DNA from: Bacteroidales bacterium
Lineage (GTDB): Bacteria; Bacteroidota; Bacteroidia; Bacteroidales; JAAYUG01
DNA: 51,672 nt
Assembly: GCA_012517825.1 (NCBI GenBank)
Contig: JAAYUG010000092.1
Coordinates: forward strand, 1-51,672
Direction of reading: 5' to 3'
Part shown: piece after piece, positions 17,199 to 25,608 of the stretch
Position numbering within the stretch: position 1 is the first letter of the stretch
Layout: the number at the start of each line of letters is the position of its first letter
Made by a program: the position numbers and the translations under genes
The notes under the pieces: generated by a model
What the model was told of the DNA's origin: nothing
The model's input: only the letters and a program-made list of their open reading frames with translations
Database searches by the model: none

Positions 17199-18324
17199 TT
17201 GGAATAAATAAGGAAGAAATAATGGTGTCTGAAATGAACATTCCGGTATTCGTTAACCTGTACCTGCCTCTTTTAACTTCGATGTGACCCTTTCCGGCAT
17301 ATTTTGAAATGCCTTTGATAAAATACCTTGCAAGTTCTTCTCCGAATTTCTCTCTGATTTCCTCTTCAGTCACCCCATCATCAGTTCGAAGTGCCGTTAA
17401 AAGGTATTCATTGTACAGGTCCTTGTCGGATAATTGCTCCTCCTCATAATATCGTTTGCCTTCCTTTATTGCCAGTATGTAATGGTAAAGCGAGGAAATA
17501 TTCCACCTTCGTGAAATCCCATTGTAGGAATGCGCTGAAGGTCCTATACCACAATATATCTTTCCCTCCCAGTATCCTTTGTTATGCCTTGCCATAAAGC
17601 CTTCGCGGCAGAAATTGGAAATTTCATAATGCCGGTACCCCAGGCTGGCCGAAAATTCACACAGCATCATGTATTGTTCAAATTGTTCTTCTTCACCGGG
17701 CAAACTAACCTCCTCTTCAACAATATCCTGATAAAGAACCGTTCCCTTCTCAGGGGTTAGTAAATAGGCTGAAAAATGAGGAATATCAAAACGTTCCAGT
17801 ATGTGCAGATCCTGAAAAAGGTGATCCGCTGTATATCCCGGGGAACCATAAATTAAATCAATACTTATGCTGGGAATCCCTTCCTGCCGGAGGATATCAA
17901 TGGCTTCCATGGCTTTGCCTGCAGTATGCCTTCTGTCCATAAACTTCAGGACAAAATCCTGAAAAGATTGTACACCCAGGCTTATCCTGTTGATTCCTGC
18001 TCTTCTGAGCGCCTGCACAAAATCCCTGCTGATATCATCAGGATTGGCTTCCAGGGTAATTTCCGGACAGGAATCTACCTGAAACCAGTTCTTTATATTG
18101 TCAATGCACTTTTTATAAAAATCGGGAGCCATCAGACTGGGAGTTCCTCCTCCAAAATAGATACTTTCAACTGCCTCCTTCCCGAGATAACCTCTTCGTT
18201 CTTCCATTTCCTTTTGCAGGCATTCGCCCAGTTCCTGCATCCGCCTCAAATCAATAGTATGGTAAAAATCACAGTAAACACAGGATGATTTGCAGAATGG
18301 AATATGAAAATAGATTCCGGCCAT
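17173..18324 (-). CDS. hemW: Radical SAM protein HemW (coproporphyrinogen III oxidase-like haem chaperone)
   Basis: 383 residues. The radical-SAM cluster motif C11-x3-C15-x2-C18 is followed by Y/F aromatic residues (CVYCDFYH), and the SAM-binding GGGTPS motif is near residue 62. LEANPDDI and RISLGVQSFQD are typical of the HemN/HemW group. The length and the C-terminal HemN_C domain fit HemW, which inserts haem into acceptors rather than oxidising coproporphyrinogen; the very short N-terminus (Cys cluster at residue 11) argues against true HemN. It is divergent from vanZ with 68 bases to the preferred vanZ start. The end of the gene overlaps a hairpin. Confidence 0.9.
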   Translation of the reverse strand: MAGIYFHIPFCKSSCVYCDFYHTIDLRRMQELGECLQKEMEERRGYLGKEAVESIYFGGGTPSLMAPDFYKKCIDNIKNWFQVDSCPEITLEANPDDISRDFVQALRRAGINRISLGVQSFQDFVLKFMDRRHTAGKAMEAIDILRQEGIPSISIDLIYGSPGYTADHLFQDLHILERFDIPHFSAYLLTPEKGTVLYQDIVEEEVSLPGEEEQFEQYMMLCEFSASLGYRHYEISNFCREGFMARHNKGYWEGKIYCGIGPSAHSYNGISRRWNISSLYHYILAIKEGKRYYEEEQLSDKDLYNEYLLTALRTDDGVTEEEIREKFGEELARYFIKGISKYAGKGHIEVKRGRYRLTNTGMFISDTIISSLFIPNSSIEKLN

Positions 18325-18392
18325 TTTCCTGTAACTCTTAATAAAGAAATATGTTTACTTTGTACACATTAATTCCCGGAAAATACACTGTA

Positions 18393-18785
18393 ATGTACAA
18401 CAAGGATAATATCTTCTGGTGGGTTGCATCACTGGTATGGATAATTTTAATTGGCATTCTTTCTCTTTTACCTCCCTCTGAACTATCCGGCTGGAGTTTT
18501 CTTCATATACCAGGTATGGATAAAGTGCTGCATGCCTTATTCTACGTTATCCTGGCAATCTTCCTCTCCAATACCATGTTTCAGGAATTGAAAACGAGCA
18601 AACTGAAAATCAGAATCATGACCATACTCCTCTGCCTGTCTTACGGTCTGTTGATCGAATTCCTTCAGCCTTTGACCGGACGTTCCAAAAGTTTTTATGA
18701 TCTGTTGGCCGACATGGGTGGTGCAATAGTCGGAACTTTGCTTTTCTACCAGATTCGTAAAATAAAAATCCGTTGGTTGGGCTAA
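18393..18785 (+). CDS. VanZ-like family small membrane protein
   Basis: About 130 residues from the ATG at 18393 (an in-frame ATG at 18351 would add 14). Four hydrophobic segments are visible, beginning at IFWWVASLVWIILIGILSLL. The VanZ signature is present: a GMDKVLHALFYVILAIFL segment and a later LSYGLLIEFLQPLTGRS segment with DLLADMGGAIVG. VanZ-type proteins are linked to teicoplanin resistance in enterococci, but most bacterial homologues have no assigned role. The 18351 start is less likely because the promoter-like TTTACTTTG at 18354-18362 would lie inside the gene. Confidence 0.82.
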   Translation: MYNKDNIFWWVASLVWIILIGILSLLPPSELSGWSFLHIPGMDKVLHALFYVILAIFLSNTMFQELKTSKLKIRIMTILLCLSYGLLIEFLQPLTGRSKSFYDLLADMGGAIVGTLLFYQIRKIKIRWLG

Positions 18786-18786
18786 C

Positions 18787-19203
18787 TCAGATCGTTTCTT
18801 CACCCTTCAGAACATCGGCAATGGTTTCATTAGCCAGCATTTCCCTGAACGTATCCCTGATCGGTGCATACTTTTCATGCAGCACACAGGGTTTATGACG
18901 CATGGAACAACGTGCACTGCCAATAATACACTGATTGAGAAAATCCGTATTGTCTACTGTTTCAATTATCTGAAGCAAAGTAATTTTTTCAGCCGGCTTC
19001 CCCAGAGTAAAGCCTCCCGTAGGACCTTTCATTGAATCCAGCAGCTTTTTTCTCGCCAAAACCTGCAGAATCTTCCCCAGGAAAAAGGCTGGAATCTGCA
19101 ATTCTTTTGCAATAACCTTTATGCCAAGCCGCTTGCTTTTTGAACTGTGACTGGCAATATAGATCATTGCCCTGATGGCATACTTGCTGGTATTTGATAA
19201 CAT
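18787..19203 (-). CDS. Rrf2-family transcriptional regulator with IscR-like cysteine cluster
   Basis: 138 residues with the Rrf2 winged helix at the N-terminus (MLSNTSKYAIRAMIYIASHS, then the recognition segment IPAFFLGKILQVLARKKLL, PTGGFTL). Cysteines 92, 99 and 106 with His109 match the order of the IscR Fe-S ligands (three Cys then His at +3), with slightly wider spacing, so an Fe-S or redox-sensing role is plausible. It starts 3 bases after the rpiB stop, and the two genes are probably one transcript. No iron-sulphur assembly genes are adjacent. The family is certain; the sensed signal is inference. Confidence 0.88.
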   Translation of the reverse strand: MLSNTSKYAIRAMIYIASHSSKSKRLGIKVIAKELQIPAFFLGKILQVLARKKLLDSMKGPTGGFTLGKPAEKITLLQIIETVDNTDFLNQCIIGSARCSMRHKPCVLHEKYAPIRDTFREMLANETIADVLKGEETI

Positions 19204-19206
19204 ACA

Positions 19207-19647
19207 CTATGATTTAACCGGAATTTTCTGTATCCTACGTTCATGCCTTCCTCCCTCAAAGGATGCCTCCAGAAACGCTTTGACAATCTTAAAAGCTTCC
19301 ATTTCACTGATAAAGCGCGCAGGCAAAGCACATATATTCGCATTGTTATGCTGACGCGCCAGAGATGCTATTTGCTCGTTCCAGCATACCGCCGAGCGGA
19401 TACCCTGATGCTTGTTCGCTGTCATATTGATCCCGTTTCCGGTTCCGCATAAGGTGATCCCCAAAGGATACTGACCTCTTTCAATAGCCTCCGCTATCAG
19501 ATGCCCAAAATCAGGATAGTCACTTGAATCACTGTTGTATGCACCAAAATCCTTCACCGTATACCCCATATTCTTCAAATACTCAATGATCCTCTGCTTC
19601 ATAAAATACCCTGCATGATCGGATGCAATAGCAATCTTTTTCTCCAT
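19207..19647 (-). CDS. rpiB: Ribose-5-phosphate isomerase B
   Basis: 146 residues, the usual RpiB/LacAB length. It interconverts ribose 5-phosphate and ribulose 5-phosphate in the pentose phosphate pathway. The phosphate-binding DHAG (D10-H11), the catalytic Cys67 in LCGTGNGINM and the HNNAN segment with the ring-opening His are all present. It is the first gene of a two-gene unit with the Rrf2 regulator. A TAnnTTTG element lies 22 bases upstream. Confidence 0.93.
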   Translation of the reverse strand: MEKKIAIASDHAGYFMKQRIIEYLKNMGYTVKDFGAYNSDSSDYPDFGHLIAEAIERGQYPLGITLCGTGNGINMTANKHQGIRSAVCWNEQIASLARQHNNANICALPARFISEMEAFKIVKAFLEASFEGGRHERRIQKIPVKS

Positions 19648-19669
19648 ATTCGCGTTTGTTTTGTTGCTC

Positions 19670-19677
19670 CAAAAGTA
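19670..19677 (-). promoter_or_regulatory. -7 promoter element TACTTTTG for rpiB-rrf2
   Basis: A TAnnTTTG match on the minus strand, 22 bases before the rpiB ATG. Confidence 0.5.
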
Positions 19678-20024
19678 ATAAAAGCAAAAGATTTAAAATA
19701 AAAAAGACCTTTTTATCTTATGCTTCAATAAACACACTCATTTACCCCCAGATGACAAAAAAATGTTAAATACCTGTTCATTTTATATTGATATTGCGTT
19801 ACAAACATAAAATCCGGATTTTTTCACCTTTTACCATAATCTTGTCCGCAGGTATATCAACAAAAAAGCTCCATTCTGCATACCACAAATCAGCCTATTT
19901 TTTTAACAGGCACAAATATTAACAAATGTTACTAATTCCACTTAATATATTGTAATTCAATAAGTAAAGATTTTTACTCTGGTTGAAAATATGTTTTTAT
20001 AAGGTTTATAACAACAAATGCAAG

Positions 20025-20032
20025 TACCTTTG
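20025..20032 (+). promoter_or_regulatory. -7 promoter element TACCTTTG upstream of the YwqK-like gene
   Basis: A perfect TAnnTTTG match. It implies a 5' leader of more than 100 bases before the preferred ATG at 20172, or use of the ATG at 20145. It also argues against initiation at the TTG at 20040. Confidence 0.45.
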
Positions 20033-20171
20033 AAAAATATTGCTAACAGAACTAACAGCATATAATCATATAGTAATAGGAATTCAAAATTCTTTTATAT
20101 GTAATTTTGTTAATGAATTAAATGTGAATAAATGCAATTATCTGATGGAAAAGGGATTTAGACTGGGAAAT

Positions 20172-21743
20172 ATGCAAAAATACGGATGGTACTGTTTGTT
20201 TTTCCTTGAAATACTTATCAGTTTTTCATCTGAAACTATAGCTCAGGAAAAGAAAGAATATTCTGTTCTGTACTATCCGAACGGCGCGAAAGCCAGCGAA
20301 GGCTATATGCGTGATGGTCAACCAGATGGATACTGGATATCCTATTATCCGAATGGTACAAAAAAGTCTGAAGGAAACAGAAAAAATTTTCTTCTTGATA
20401 GTATTTGGGTGTTTTATAATCAGTTAGGCGATACAGCAGAGAAAATTTCTTATGTCCTGGGAAAAAAGAATGGTTATAGCTTAAAATATGGTTACGTAAA
20501 CGATAGGGTAGGCAAGGAAAGAGTGATAATAGTGGCGAAGGAGTTATATATTAATGATGTTAAAGAGGGAAACAGCTACTACTATGACAAGCAGGGAAAT
20601 CTGAGGGAAATTGTAAAATATAGAAAAGGGAAGCGAGATGGAATAACGTTTGTTTTTAACAAAGACAGCATGCTTACTGAAATAAGAGAATACAGAAATG
20701 ATTTTCCGGTACTTTTGGAAAGATTGAACAGGTATGATTCTCTCGGTAGAAAAGATGGGATATGGAGAGAATATTTCCCGGATGGCAAAATTAAAGAAGA
20801 AGCTGTTTATAAAAATGGAGTCTATAATGGAATAATGAAAAGATTCAATGAAAAAGGTGCATTGATTCTGTCATTGCTGTATAAAGACGGTCGCATAGTT
20901 GAAGAGAATCCAAAACTGGAAAAAGCTGCTGAAGTTAAGACAAAAATAAATAGTGAAGGATGGGTCGAATTCAACGGGGCTTTTATTGATGACTCTGTTC
21001 CTGTGGGCATCCATAGGTGGTATAACAAGGATGGTAAGGTGATTCGGGCTGAGCTCTATGGTACGGACGGAAAACTGATATCGGAAGGAATAATTGATAA
21101 TGAAGGAAAACGCGAAGGAATGACTGTTTTTTATTATCCTGATAGGAAAATATTATCAAAAGGTGAGTATAAGGATAACAAAAGGGAAGGCAGATGGAAA
21201 TTCTATGGAATAAATGGAGTTTTGGAGCAGGAAGGTGAGTTCAGAAATGATATGCCAAATGGATTATGGACATGGTACTATCCGGATCAGACTATTAAAA
21301 GGACGGAAGCTTTCCTGAATGGAAAAGAAGATGGAGAATACATGGAATATGATAACGGGGGAAAAATCATTGCAAAAGGAGTTTTCGTAGAAGGAGAAAA
21401 GGAAGGGGAGTGGTTTTATCATGTTGGAGATCATAGCGAAATAGGAAAGTATATTAGCGGTCTAAGAGATGGCATTTGGCGATATTATTACGAAAATGGA
21501 AATTTGCAGTTCGAAGGAAGATATGTTCAAGGTAACCTGGATGGAAAAGTTAAATGGTTTTATGACGATGGGAAAATCATGGAGGAGCAATACTATATTA
21601 ACGGAATAAGAGAAAAGACTTGGAAGAAATATGACAGACAGGGAAATATTGTTCTTACGGTTACCTATGCCGAAGATGTAGAGGTGAGAATAAACGGTGT
21701 AAAAGTTGAAGATTCGGAAAGGGAAATAAAACTTATAAGATAG
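20172..21743 (+). CDS. Secreted MORN/YwqK-type repeat protein
   Basis: 523 residues beginning with a signal peptide (MQKYGWYCLFFLEILISFSS, cleaved near TIAQ). The rest is a series of about 20-24 residue repeats with the pattern YYPNGxKxxEGxxxxGxxDGxW, the signature of the COG2849 YwqK-like group, which resembles eukaryotic MORN repeats. These form extended beta-hairpin stacks; the label antitoxin in databases comes from one B. subtilis case and should not be taken as function. In-frame ATG at 20145 is possible. It lies 6 bases upstream of ruvB and is probably co-transcribed. Base composition is richer in A and G than in the genes to the left. Confidence 0.85.
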   Translation: MQKYGWYCLFFLEILISFSSETIAQEKKEYSVLYYPNGAKASEGYMRDGQPDGYWISYYPNGTKKSEGNRKNFLLDSIWVFYNQLGDTAEKISYVLGKKNGYSLKYGYVNDRVGKERVIIVAKELYINDVKEGNSYYYDKQGNLREIVKYRKGKRDGITFVFNKDSMLTEIREYRNDFPVLLERLNRYDSLGRKDGIWREYFPDGKIKEEAVYKNGVYNGIMKRFNEKGALILSLLYKDGRIVEENPKLEKAAEVKTKINSEGWVEFNGAFIDDSVPVGIHRWYNKDGKVIRAELYGTDGKLISEGIIDNEGKREGMTVFYYPDRKILSKGEYKDNKREGRWKFYGINGVLEQEGEFRNDMPNGLWTWYYPDQTIKRTEAFLNGKEDGEYMEYDNGGKIIAKGVFVEGEKEGEWFYHVGDHSEIGKYISGLRDGIWRYYYENGNLQFEGRYVQGNLDGKVKWFYDDGKIMEEQYYINGIREKTWKKYDRQGNIVLTVTYAEDVEVRINGVKVEDSEREIKLIR

Positions 21744-21749
21744 TATCGG

Positions 21750-22772
21750 ATGGCGAAAAAGGATGAAAGAAAAATTATTAGCCTTGAGACCAGTGATCCC
21801 GATTTTGAGAACAAACTGCGTCCTTCAAATTTTGGGGATTTCAAGGGGCAGGAAAATATTGTAAGCAATCTGAAGATTTTCGTGCAGGCTGCAAAAAACA
21901 GGAAGGAGTCTTTAGATCATGTTCTGCTGCATGGGCCTCCGGGACTGGGAAAGACAACCTTGGCGAGTATCATTGCAAATGAAATGAATGTCGGACTGAG
22001 AACTACATCAGGTCCGGTACTTGATAAGCCTGGTGATCTTGCGGGAATACTTACCAGCCTGGAAGAAAATGATGTACTATTCATCGATGAAATTCACAGA
22101 CTTTCACCCGTAGTGGAAGAATACCTCTATTCAGCCATGGAAGACTATTGCATTGATATATTGCTGGATAAGGGTCCTAATGCAAGATCAGTACAGTTGA
22201 AACTTAATCGGTTCACACTGGTTGGGGCTACTACAAGGTCTGGTTTACTCACTAGCCCATTGCGTGCACGATTCGGAATAAATTTGCATCTGGAATATTA
22301 TAAGGCGAATGTCCTGAAGGATATTGTTCTGAGATCGGCGAAAATTCTTAGAATAGAAATTGACGACGAGGCTGCTGAAGAAATATCAAGAAGAAGCAGA
22401 GGAACACCGCGAATTGCAAACGCCATCTTAAGAAGGGTTAGAGACTTCGCACAAATTAAAGGCGATGGAAAAATCGATCTGAAAATTACCTTATATGCAT
22501 TAAATGCTTTGGATATTGATACCCACGGTCTTGACTTTATGGACAATAAAATTTTAATGACGATAATTCAGAAATTTAAAGGAGGCCCTGTTGGATTAAA
22601 GACGATTGCTACGGCTGTTGGAGAAGACGAAGAAACAATTGAGGAAGTTTATGAACCATTCTTGATTCAGGAAGGCTTTATGAAGCGAACTCCACGAGGC
22701 AGAGAAGTTACAGAACTGGCGTATAGGCATTTTAACCTGAAAAGTGAAATAAGAAATGGAAAACTTTTTTAA
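21750..22772 (+). CDS. ruvB: Holliday junction branch migration ATPase RuvB
   Basis: 340 residues, the standard length. The AAA+ motor has Walker [10 protein letters not shown] near residue 64, Walker [10 protein letters not shown], sensor [18 protein letters not shown] with the conserved arginines, and the C-terminal RuvB winged helix ([20 protein letters not shown]). RuvB hexamers drive branch migration of Holliday junctions with RuvA during recombination repair. ruvA and ruvC are not in the window. It follows the YwqK-like gene by 6 bases. Confidence 0.97.
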   Translation: MAKKDERKIISLETSDPDFENKLRPSNFGDFKGQENIVSNLKIFVQAAKNRKESLDHVLLHGPPGLGKTTLASIIANEMNVGLRTTSGPVLDKPGDLAGILTSLEENDVLFIDEIHRLSPVVEEYLYSAMEDYCIDILLDKGPNARSVQLKLNRFTLVGATTRSGLLTSPLRARFGINLHLEYYKANVLKDIVLRSAKILRIEIDDEAAEEISRRSRGTPRIANAILRRVRDFAQIKGDGKIDLKITLYALNALDIDTHGLDFMDNKILMTIIQKFKGGPVGLKTIATAVGEDEETIEEVYEPFLIQEGFMKRTPRGREVTELAYRHFNLKSEIRNGKLF

Positions 22773-22792
22773 TATTGCCAAAAATTTAGAAT

Positions 22793-22966
22793 ATGAGAAA
22801 TTTTATGAAATTTTCCGGAATTGTTTTAAACATACTGGGAGTAATTGCCCTGTTGATTCATCAGATAAAGTCTGAAACTTCAAATTCACTTCTTGTTGTT
22901 GGTATTAGTTTGATGCTGTTGGGATTGGTATTCTTTATACTTATTAATAAATTCGCTGAAGATTAG
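22793..22966 (+). CDS. Small two-helix membrane protein (57 aa), unknown
   Basis: An ATG at 22793 opens a 57-codon frame ending at TAG 22964-22966, starting 20 bases after ruvB. The product has two clear hydrophobic helices (FSGIVLNILGVIALLIHQI and LLVVGISLMLLGLVFFILI) joined by a short polar loop, with a basic N-terminus (MRNFMK). The stop codon interleaves with that of the convergent Crp-type gene (4-base overlap). Coding composition resembles the neighbours. No family is recognised; the length, hydrophobic pattern and operon position make it likely to be real. Confidence 0.62.
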   Translation: MRNFMKFSGIVLNILGVIALLIHQIKSETSNSLLVVGISLMLLGLVFFILINKFAED

Positions 22967-23682
22967 CTCATATTGGCCAACTTCTGAAGAAAAGGACGAT
23001 TAAGTATCTTTATCTTCCGGCCCGACAAATCTATTAGTTTATCATCTTTGAATTCTGAAAGCAGTCGGATTGTGGACTCTGTTGCTGTGCCCACAATGTT
23101 GGCCATTTCTTCCCGCGTAAGGGAAAGATTAATAAATCCCTGAGAATCTGTACCAAAAGTCTTTTCAATATGAAGGAGAACTTCAGCCAGCCTTTCTCTT
23201 ACCGTTTTTTGCGCAATGTCAGTTATATACTCGTTGGCTTCGCCTAATTCCTGGCAGATGAGCTGTATTAAATCAAGGGCAAAGGTGCCGTCTGCCTTTA
23301 CAAGATGTATAAGGAAAAAACCTGGAATAAAAAGAAGAGTGCTGTCTTCGTGAACCTGAGCGCTGGTACAGGCGGGTTCATTGCTGAATAATGAACGGAA
23401 AGCTATTATATCGCCTGGTCGTGCAAAACGTATGATCTGCTCCTTGCCATCTGCTCCTGTCTTGAAAATTTTTATAATCCCGCGAAGTACAAAGTAGGAA
23501 CCGGATATATTGTTACCCTGGCGGTAAATAAGCTTATTGCGCTGATATGTAACTTGTTCAGAAATTGTAATAATTTCATCTATCTTGATCGGTGGAAGAT
23601 GACGGAAAACCGAGTTAGGTAAGCCGAATATCGGAAAAATTTGTGAACTTTCAACAGGATGTTGATTCATAAACCATTGCAT
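22963..23682 (-). CDS. Crp/Fnr-family transcriptional regulator
   Basis: 239 residues. A cyclic-nucleotide-binding-like beta roll (about 35-140; IYRQGNNISGSYFVLRGIIKI, RPGDIIAFRSLF) is joined by a long dimerisation helix to a winged HTH (LTREEMANIVGTATESTIRLL near residues 183-203). There is no N-terminal Cys cluster as in FNR, so an oxygen-sensing Fe-S site is unlikely. It begins 4 bases after the pheS stop on the same strand, so it is probably translated from the cyclophilin-pheS transcript. The ligand and regulon are unknown. A second in-frame ATG at 23670 is possible. Confidence 0.88.
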   Translation of the reverse strand: MQWFMNQHPVESSQIFPIFGLPNSVFRHLPPIKIDEIITISEQVTYQRNKLIYRQGNNISGSYFVLRGIIKIFKTGADGKEQIIRFARPGDIIAFRSLFSNEPACTSAQVHEDSTLLFIPGFFLIHLVKADGTFALDLIQLICQELGEANEYITDIAQKTVRERLAEVLLHIEKTFGTDSQGFINLSLTREEMANIVGTATESTIRLLSEFKDDKLIDLSGRKIKILNRPFLQKLANMS

Positions 23683-23686
23683 TTAT

Positions 23687-24721
23687 TCAATACGTAAAAT
23701 GTAGATGAGGCGAAAACTGGTGAAGGAAGCGGATATCGTTTTCAAAATAAAGACGAAGATCGCGCACCTGAAATGTGAGCTGTGCTATCCGTTCAATTCC
23801 CATTCCAAAGGCGTATCCTGAATAAATTGATGGATCAATCCCATTAAGTGAAAGAACATTGGGGTCTACCATTCCGCAACCAAGAATTTCTAGCCAGCCG
23901 GTATATTTGCAAATATTACAGCCATTTCCCTTGCATATGGTGCAGGATACATCAAATTCAGCTGATGGCTCCGTAAAAGGAAAAAAGGAAGGCCGAAGGC
24001 GAACCTTTGTATTTTGTCCAAACATCTCACGGGCAAAATATAGCAATGTCTGCTTGAGATCAGCAAAAGATACATTTTTGTCAATGTATAAACCCTCAAC
24101 TTGATGAAAAATGCAATGAGCACGCGCAGATATTGCTTCGTTACGAAATACTCGTCCGGGCATGATCATTCGTATCGGAGGTTGTGTGTTTTCCATAACT
24201 CTTACCTGGACGGAGGAGGTGTGTGTTCGTAAAAGAATATCAGGATTTTGTTCGATAAAGAAGGTATCCTGCATGTCCCTGGCAGGATGCTCAGGTGGAA
24301 AATTGAGGGCACTGAATACATGCCAGTCGTCTTCAATCTCCGGACCATCAGCAATAGTAAAACCCAGACGGGAAAAAATCTCTAATATTTCTTTCCTTAC
24401 AATGGAAATTGGATGCCGCGAAGACAAAGGAATGTTTTGTCCGGGCAGGGAAAGATCAGAAACTTTTGAAATAGGTCCGGTTGTTTGTTTTAAGTATTCC
24501 TGGAATTGTTCATATTTTGAAACAGCTGCGTTTTTTAGATCATTTAAAAGACGGCCTGTTTCTTTCTTTTGTTCCTGAGGAAGGTGTTTGAATTGATCAA
24601 ATAACTCCGACAATATACCTTTCTTGCTGAGGAAGCGTAAGCGAAATTCTTCAAGTTCAGAAGATGTACCGGGGTGAAAAGAATGAATTTCTTCTAAGTA
24701 ATTGTTAATTAGATCTTTCAT
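23687..24721 (-). CDS. pheS: Phenylalanyl-tRNA synthetase alpha subunit
   Basis: 344 residues. After the N-terminal coiled coil (about 1-90) comes the class II catalytic core with motif 2 ([21 protein letters not shown]), [12 protein letters not shown], and motif 3 [11 protein letters not shown] zinc-ribbon-like C-x2-C-x4-C-x2-C ([17 protein letters not shown]) is inserted, as in many bacterial PheS. It charges tRNA-Phe together with PheT; pheT is not adjacent, as is common in Bacteroidota. It sits between the cyclophilin and crp genes. Confidence 0.96.
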   Translation of the reverse strand: MKDLINNYLEEIHSFHPGTSSELEEFRLRFLSKKGILSELFDQFKHLPQEQKKETGRLLNDLKNAAVSKYEQFQEYLKQTTGPISKVSDLSLPGQNIPLSSRHPISIVRKEILEIFSRLGFTIADGPEIEDDWHVFSALNFPPEHPARDMQDTFFIEQNPDILLRTHTSSVQVRVMENTQPPIRMIMPGRVFRNEAISARAHCIFHQVEGLYIDKNVSFADLKQTLLYFAREMFGQNTKVRLRPSFFPFTEPSAEFDVSCTICKGNGCNICKYTGWLEILGCGMVDPNVLSLNGIDPSIYSGYAFGMGIERIAQLTFQVRDLRLYFENDIRFLHQFSPHLHFTY

Positions 24722-24729
24722 ATGTTATT

Positions 24730-25548
24730 CTATTTCTTTATTAAGGATATTTTCATTTTGACATCATGAAGGGGACGATCATTTTTGTCCCTTTCAAGGG
24801 AAGCTATCTTATCGGCTACTTCCATACCTTGAACAACTTCTCCAAAAATTGTGTATGAATTATCGAGATGGGGTGCTCCTCCTATCGTTTTATATACCGT
24901 GCGTTGCTCTGGAGAAAACCGGAATAGAGGCAGTTGAGACATTCTGATTCGGGCTGAATCTGAAGCTATGGCTGAAAGAAGATTACGATCAGGCGTCTGA
25001 CCTGATTGTTCTGCCAGCTTTTTCTGCTCTTCCAGGATACGAAAATAAAGATTCTGGAAAGTTTGTTGCTGAATATAGTTCTCTATTTTATTAAGCTCAT
25101 CGTCAGTGTAACTCCGCCCGGTGACAATGTAAAACTGTGAGCCGCTGGAAAGTCTGTATGGATTTGAGGCGTCACCTTCTCGGGCTGCCGCAAGAACTCC
25201 TCGTTTGTGAAAATGGGATGAAACTATTTCTGGTTCGAGCGTATAATCAGGTCCTCCATTACCAAGAAGAGCTCCGACAGGGGCATTTTTTGAGTCAGGA
25301 TCACCCCCCTGAATCATAAAGGAAGGAATCACACGATGAAACAAAAGATCGTCAAAGTAGTGGTTTTTTACAAGGGAAAGGAAATTCTCCCGGTGTTTCG
25401 GTGTATCTGTATATAACTTAACATACATTGACCCAAATTCCGTGTCAATCCGTATATCAGAATTTTGTGTATTTGTAGTAGTTTTGCAGGAATTAGGAAC
25501 GAGGATAAGAAGAGTTCCTGTTAATAAGATATAGAACTTGGAAAGCAT
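24730..25548 (-). CDS. Cyclophilin-type peptidyl-prolyl cis-trans isomerase, lipoprotein
   Basis: 272 residues. The signal MLSKFYILLTGTLLILVPNS ends at a lipobox-like NSC (Cys21), so it is likely an envelope lipoprotein. The cyclophilin fold is visible from FGSMYVKLYTDTPKHRENFL through FHRVIPSFMIQGGDP and SGSQFYIVTG, to the C-terminal YTIFGEVVQGMEVADKIA. A helical insertion of about 70 residues (NKIENYIQQQTFQNLYFRIL) between FYIVTG and the final strands is typical of the Bacteroidota form. It should aid folding of exported proteins. It heads a minus-strand unit with pheS and crp, 8 bases from pheS, with a -7 element upstream. Confidence 0.92.
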   Translation of the reverse strand: MLSKFYILLTGTLLILVPNSCKTTTNTQNSDIRIDTEFGSMYVKLYTDTPKHRENFLSLVKNHYFDDLLFHRVIPSFMIQGGDPDSKNAPVGALLGNGGPDYTLEPEIVSSHFHKRGVLAAAREGDASNPYRLSSGSQFYIVTGRSYTDDELNKIENYIQQQTFQNLYFRILEEQKKLAEQSGQTPDRNLLSAIASDSARIRMSQLPLFRFSPEQRTVYKTIGGAPHLDNSYTIFGEVVQGMEVADKIASLERDKNDRPLHDVKMKISLIKK

Positions 25549-25569
25549 AATACGTCAACTTTTGAGGTG

Positions 25570-25577
25570 CAAATGTA
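25570..25577 (-). promoter_or_regulatory. -7 promoter element TACATTTG for cyclophilin-pheS-crp
   Basis: A TAnnTTTG match on the minus strand, 21 bases before the ATG at 25548. Confidence 0.5.
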
Positions 25578-25608
25578 TTAAAATTGTATTTCTTTTTTAA
25601 CAGTTACT

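Larger units (their letters stand above)
19648..20171. other. AT-rich 524-bp intergenic region between divergent genes
   Basis: It holds the rpiB promoter element and the promoter element of the YwqK-like gene. Small inverted repeats are seen (TAACA-AA-TGTTA near 19917; TATTG-TAATT-CAATA near 19949). One loose DnaA-box-like sequence, TTTTTCACC, occurs at 19820-19828, but no cluster of such boxes. GC skew of the plus strand appears to change sign across this stretch. No gene or structured RNA was recognised. Confidence 0.5.

Noticed and set aside
19820-19828. DnaA-box-like TTTTTCACC in the AT-rich gap
   Set aside because: A single imperfect box without companions does not support an origin by itself; it is used only as a weak note in the skew finding.
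20145-21743. YwqK-like gene as part of a toxin-antitoxin system
   Set aside because: The database label antitoxin is carried over from one case; the product has a signal peptide and no toxin partner, and ruvB follows it.
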